Assembly: GCA_937871635.1 (NCBI GenBank)
Contig: CALMNS010000277.1
Coordinates: forward strand, 1-7,602
Direction: 5' to 3'
Source: an uncultured Solirubrobacter sp.
GTDB lineage: Bacteria > Actinomycetota > Thermoleophilia > Solirubrobacterales > Solirubrobacteraceae
Length of the DNA stretch: 7,602 bases
The notes beneath the pieces were generated by a model. It searched no databases, was not told the origin of the DNA, and saw only the letters and a list, made by a program, of their open reading frames with translations. Positions 5,748-7,602 of this stretch are shown here, piece after piece (positions within the stretch are counted from its first letter, which is position 1; each line of letters starts with the position of its first letter). Both the position numbers and the translations under genes were made by a program.

Positions 5748-6575
5748 GTGGACGTTAACCTGCTGCGCATCCGCGCCGCCGCCGTTCAACTGAGCTCCAC
5801 CCCCGACCGCGCGCGGAACCTCGCCGCGGCCGACCGGCTCGTGCGCGAAGCGGCCGCCGCGGGGGCCGAGCTCGTCGTCCTCCCCGAGAAGTGGCCCGTC
5901 CTCGGGACGGCCGAGCAGACCGCGGCCGCCGCCGAGGCGCTGGCCGACGGGCCGAGCGTCACCTGGGCCCGGGGGCTCGCCCGCGAGCTCGGCATCGACC
6001 TCGTCGCGGGCTCCGTCGCCGAGCGGGGCGACGCGCGCGGCTCGAACACCTGCGTCCACGTCGGGCCGGACGGCGAGGACCGCGCGCACTACCGCAAGAT
6101 CCACATGTTCGACGTCGAGGTGGCCGGGACCACCTACCGCGAGTCCGACCACGAGGCGCCGGGCGACGAGGCCGTCCTCTCGCGGACGGCGGGCGGCGTC
6201 GAGCTGGGGCTGACGATCTGCTACGACGTTCGCTTCCCGGAGCTCTACCGCACGCTGGCGGTCGAGGGCGCCCGGATCTTCACCGTCCCCGCCGCGTTCA
6301 CGCTGGCCACCACGCGCGAGCACTGGGAGGTCCTCCTGCGGGCCCGCGCGATCGAGAACCAGGCCTTCGTCGTCGCCGCCAACCAGATCGGCGAGCACGC
6401 GCCCGGGCTGCGCTCGGGCGGGCGCTCGCTCATCGTCGATCCCTGGGGCGTCGTCCTGGCCACCGCCCCTGACACGGAGACCTTCGTCATCGCCGAGCTC
6501 GACCTCGACCGCCAGCGCGACATCCGCGAGCGCATGCCCGCCCTGGCCAACCGCCGCCCCGAGGCCTACGCGTGA
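5748..6575 (+). CDS. Carbon-nitrogen hydrolase, nitrilase superfamily (omega-amidase / Nit2-like)
   Basis: This 275-residue cytoplasmic enzyme would hydrolyse a C-N bond of an amide. The Glu-Lys-Cys catalytic triad is visible as Glu47 in VLPEKWP, Lys117 in YRKIHMFD and Cys158 in TICYDVRFPELYR. The segment RKIHMFDVEV followed by ESD resembles the Nit1/Nit2 branch, which acts on deaminated glutathione or on alpha-ketoglutaramate and ketosuccinamate. Other branches of the superfamily are possible. The length is typical (about 260-280). The GTG at 5748 is chosen because GGGAGGG lies 8 nt upstream and the first strand (IRAAAVQL) begins right after it. It overlaps the TetR gene by 4 bp (GTGA, 6572-6575), so the two are almost certainly co-transcribed. 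Its start codon is only 3 nt from that of the divergent P450. Neighbouring genes do not identify the substrate. Confidence 0.93.
   Translation: MDVNLLRIRAAAVQLSSTPDRARNLAAADRLVREAAAAGAELVVLPEKWPVLGTAEQTAAAAEALADGPSVTWARGLARELGIDLVAGSVAERGDARGSNTCVHVGPDGEDRAHYRKIHMFDVEVAGTTYRESDHEAPGDEAVLSRTAGGVELGLTICYDVRFPELYRTLAVEGARIFTVPAAFTLATTREHWEVLLRARAIENQAFVVAANQIGEHAPGLRSGGRSLIVDPWGVVLATAPDTETFVIAELDLDRQRDIRERMPALANRRPEAYA
5752..5757 (-). promoter_or_regulatory. Possible -10 box (TAACGT) for a leaderless P450 transcript
   Basis: On the minus strand TAACGT (5757 down to 5752) matches the actinobacterial -10 pattern TANNNT. It ends 7 nt before the P450 GTG, the distance expected if transcription starts at the start codon. 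No -35 box is visible. The box overlaps the palindrome GTTAAC (5754-5759) and lies within codons 2-4 of the amidase. Confidence 0.3.
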
Positions 6576-7207
6576 GGCCGGCCTCCCGCAACGCGGTGGT
6601 CGACAAGCGTCGCATCATCCTCGACGCCGCGGTCCGCGTCTTCGCCCGCCAGGGGTTCCACACCTGCCGGGTGGCGGACATCGCCGACGAGGCGGGCGTC
6701 GCCTACGGGCTCGTCTACCACTACTTCGGCTCCAAGGACGAGGTGCTCGACACGCTGTTCTCCGAGCGCTGGGACGTGATGCTCGAGGCGATCTCTGAGA
6801 TTGACCGCCGCGAGATCTCCGCCCGCGACAAGCTCTACGGGATCGCCTCCTTCATCGTGGACTCCTACCGCCACGACCCGGAGCTCATGAAGGTCATCAT
6901 CGTGGAGGTCACCCGCGCGGCGAACTCCTTCGGCCAGACCCACGTGGCCACCATCCGCGAGGCGTACACGCGGATCGGGGCCATCGTGGCCAAGGCCCAG
7001 GCGTCGGGGGAGTTCCGGACCGAGGTGACGGCCGAGTTCGCCGCCCTCGCCTTCTACGGCACGATCGAGCAGGTGTTGACGGGGTGGATCTTCGGCCTGC
7101 TGGCCGAGGATGAGGGCGCCTACGAGGCGGCCAAGGCCGCCGTGGTCGAGACGGTGTGCGCAGGGCTCGAGGAGCCCGCCGCCCGCTCCGCCGCCGCTTC
7201 TGCTTAG
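6572..7207 (+). CDS. TetR/AcrR-family transcriptional regulator
   Basis: This 211-residue one-component regulator has an N-terminal helix-turn-helix at about residues 13-62: RRIILDAAVRVFARQGF, then VADIADEAGVAYGLVYHYFGSKDEVLDTLF, which is the classic TetR signature. The C-terminal part is helical and should bind a small hydrophobic or acyl ligand and form the dimer. It resembles the class of TetR proteins that control lipid or acyl-CoA metabolism, but the ligand is unknown. The GTG start at 6572 overlaps the amidase stop by 4 bp, implying coupled translation. By context it probably controls the amidase/TetR operon and the divergent P450 through the short 5700-5760 region, where the only clear palindrome is GTTAAC at 5754-5759. 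The stop codon TAG at 7205-7207 is part of a possible promoter for the next gene. Confidence 0.94.
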   Translation: MRPASRNAVVDKRRIILDAAVRVFARQGFHTCRVADIADEAGVAYGLVYHYFGSKDEVLDTLFSERWDVMLEAISEIDRREISARDKLYGIASFIVDSYRHDPELMKVIIVEVTRAANSFGQTHVATIREAYTRIGAIVAKAQASGEFRTEVTAEFAALAFYGTIEQVLTGWIFGLLAEDEGAYEAAKAAVVETVCAGLEEPAARSAAASA

Positions 7208-7210
7208 ACT
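7205..7210 (+). promoter_or_regulatory. Possible -10 box (TAGACT) for a leaderless transcript
   Basis: TAGACT matches TANNNT and ends 7 nt before the ATG at 7218. Only GGG, too close to the ATG, resembles a ribosome-binding site. Transcription could therefore start at the ATG itself, separating the small membrane protein gene from the TetR operon. The box includes the TetR stop codon. No -35 box is recognisable. Confidence 0.4.
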
Positions 7211-7217
7211 CCCGGGC

Positions 7218-7355
7218 ATGACCGACAACGAGGTGGTCAAGCGGCTGATGTACTCCGGGCTCCTCGCGGGCCTCGGTGCCCTGGCGTCCATCGCCACGGC
7301 CAAGGCCGCCGAGTTGATTTGGGTTCGCGTCTTCGGGGAAGATCCCCCCGAGTGA
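7218..7355 (+). CDS. Small single-helix membrane protein, DUF4235-like
   Basis: This 45-residue protein has a short polar N-terminus (MTDNEVVKRL), one hydrophobic stretch at about 11-36 (MYSGLLAGLGALASIATAKA and onward) and the ending WVRVFGEDPPE. The W...GEDPPE end after a glycine-rich helix resembles actinobacterial DUF4235 proteins, which are small membrane proteins of unknown function and usually longer (about 80-90 residues), so this would be a short form. The frame is open further upstream, but that part overlaps the TetR gene out of frame. The ATG at 7218 is preferred because it follows the TetR stop and a possible promoter. Its stop overlaps the next gene by 4 bp (GTGA), so the two are probably translated together. 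Family assignment is moderate; function is unknown. Confidence 0.68.
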   Translation: MTDNEVVKRLMYSGLLAGLGALASIATAKAAELIWVRVFGEDPPE

Positions 7356-7602
7356 GCACCGACGACCCCAAGCGGGACCCCGACGAGACGGTCGGTGCCG
7401 TCGCCGCGGGCGACCGCGTCGCCCCGGACCCCTCCGCGGACGAGACCGCCACCGCGAACACGCTTCCGGTCGCCGAGCCGGGCGAACCGGCCCAGGAGGC
7501 CGAGGTCTCCGCGGGCGCGACGAGCCCGGAGGACCTGCAGGCCATCGCCGCCAAGCGCGAGGCCGACGACAAGGGCGCGGTCGATCTTGGGCGCGAGCGC
7601 CA
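7352..7602 (+). CDS. Unrecognised acidic, disordered protein, N-terminal part (runs off window)
   Basis: GTG at 7352-7354 overlaps the stop codon of the small membrane protein gene, and the frame stays open to the window end (83 codons visible). Codons have the strong G/C third-position bias of real genes in this window. The visible protein starts MSTDDPKRDPDETVGAV and is rich in Asp, Glu, Ala and Pro, so it is probably disordered, with a more helical stretch beginning at about residue 60 (SPEDLQAIAAKREADDKGAV). I do not recognise a domain. DUF4235 genes are often found beside DUF3618 and holin-like envelope genes, so a membrane-associated protein with a disordered N-terminal tail is one possibility, but the part that would show this lies outside the window. 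Confidence 0.65.
   Translation, partial: MSTDDPKRDPDETVGAVAAGDRVAPDPSADETATANTLPVAEPGEPAQEAEVSAGATSPEDLQAIAAKREADDKGAVDLGRER

Noticed and set aside
5745..6398. In-frame upstream extension of the P450 frame across the amidase gene
   Set aside because: It has no P450-like sequence and is purely antisense to the amidase; the P450 N-terminal PPGP motif begins right at the GTG at 5744.
6791..6819. Short palindromes ATCTCTGAGAT and GAGATCTC inside the TetR gene
   Set aside because: They lie mid-gene, far from any start site, and read as ordinary codons; most likely chance.

Overview
This is a GC-rich (roughly 70% by eye) stretch of bacterial chromosome whose genes use almost only G or C at third codon positions. 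GTG starts, 4-bp GTGA gene overlaps, an actinobacterial-type lipoprotein amino-acid binding protein and possible leaderless starts all suggest a high-GC actinobacterium. The P450 type and the gene style fit Thermoleophilia/Solirubrobacterales, but that placement is inference.

Layout, left to right. Positions 2-565 (+) hold the C-terminal half of a CaiB/BaiF-family CoA-transferase or racemase, closest in motif to alpha-methylacyl-CoA racemase and cut by the window edge. Positions 600-3748 (+) are a complete polar amino-acid ABC importer in the order ATPase, lipoprotein binding protein, permease, permease. Order and sizes match the glutamate importer GluABCD of Corynebacterium. At 3735-3784 the operon meets a convergent gene in a dense set of overlapping GC hairpins. 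Positions 3775-4323 (-) encode a small protein with a C-terminal ribbon-helix-helix (RHH) DNA-binding domain. Its annotated 5' end carries four GCTAGC-type half-sites spaced 10, 11 and 10 bp, which look like an RHH operator. Positions 4458-5744 (-) are a cytochrome P450. It is divergent from a nitrilase/omega-amidase-family hydrolase (5748-6575, +), and the two start codons are 3 nt apart. The hydrolase overlaps a TetR-family regulator (6572-7207, +) by 4 bp. The window ends with a 45-residue membrane protein resembling DUF4235 (7218-7355, +), which overlaps by 4 bp a disordered, acidic, unrecognised gene running off the edge (7352 onward, +).

How the parts may work together: the importer is a standard uptake system for an acidic or polar amino acid. 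The P450, amidase and TetR gene look like one divergently organised, self-regulated metabolic unit of unknown substrate. The RHH gene looks self-regulated through the phased GCTAGC array. The most unusual items are that array together with the codon-usage break in the same gene, and the nearly abutting divergent P450/amidase starts. No RNA genes, insertion sequences, CRISPR arrays or attachment sites were seen.
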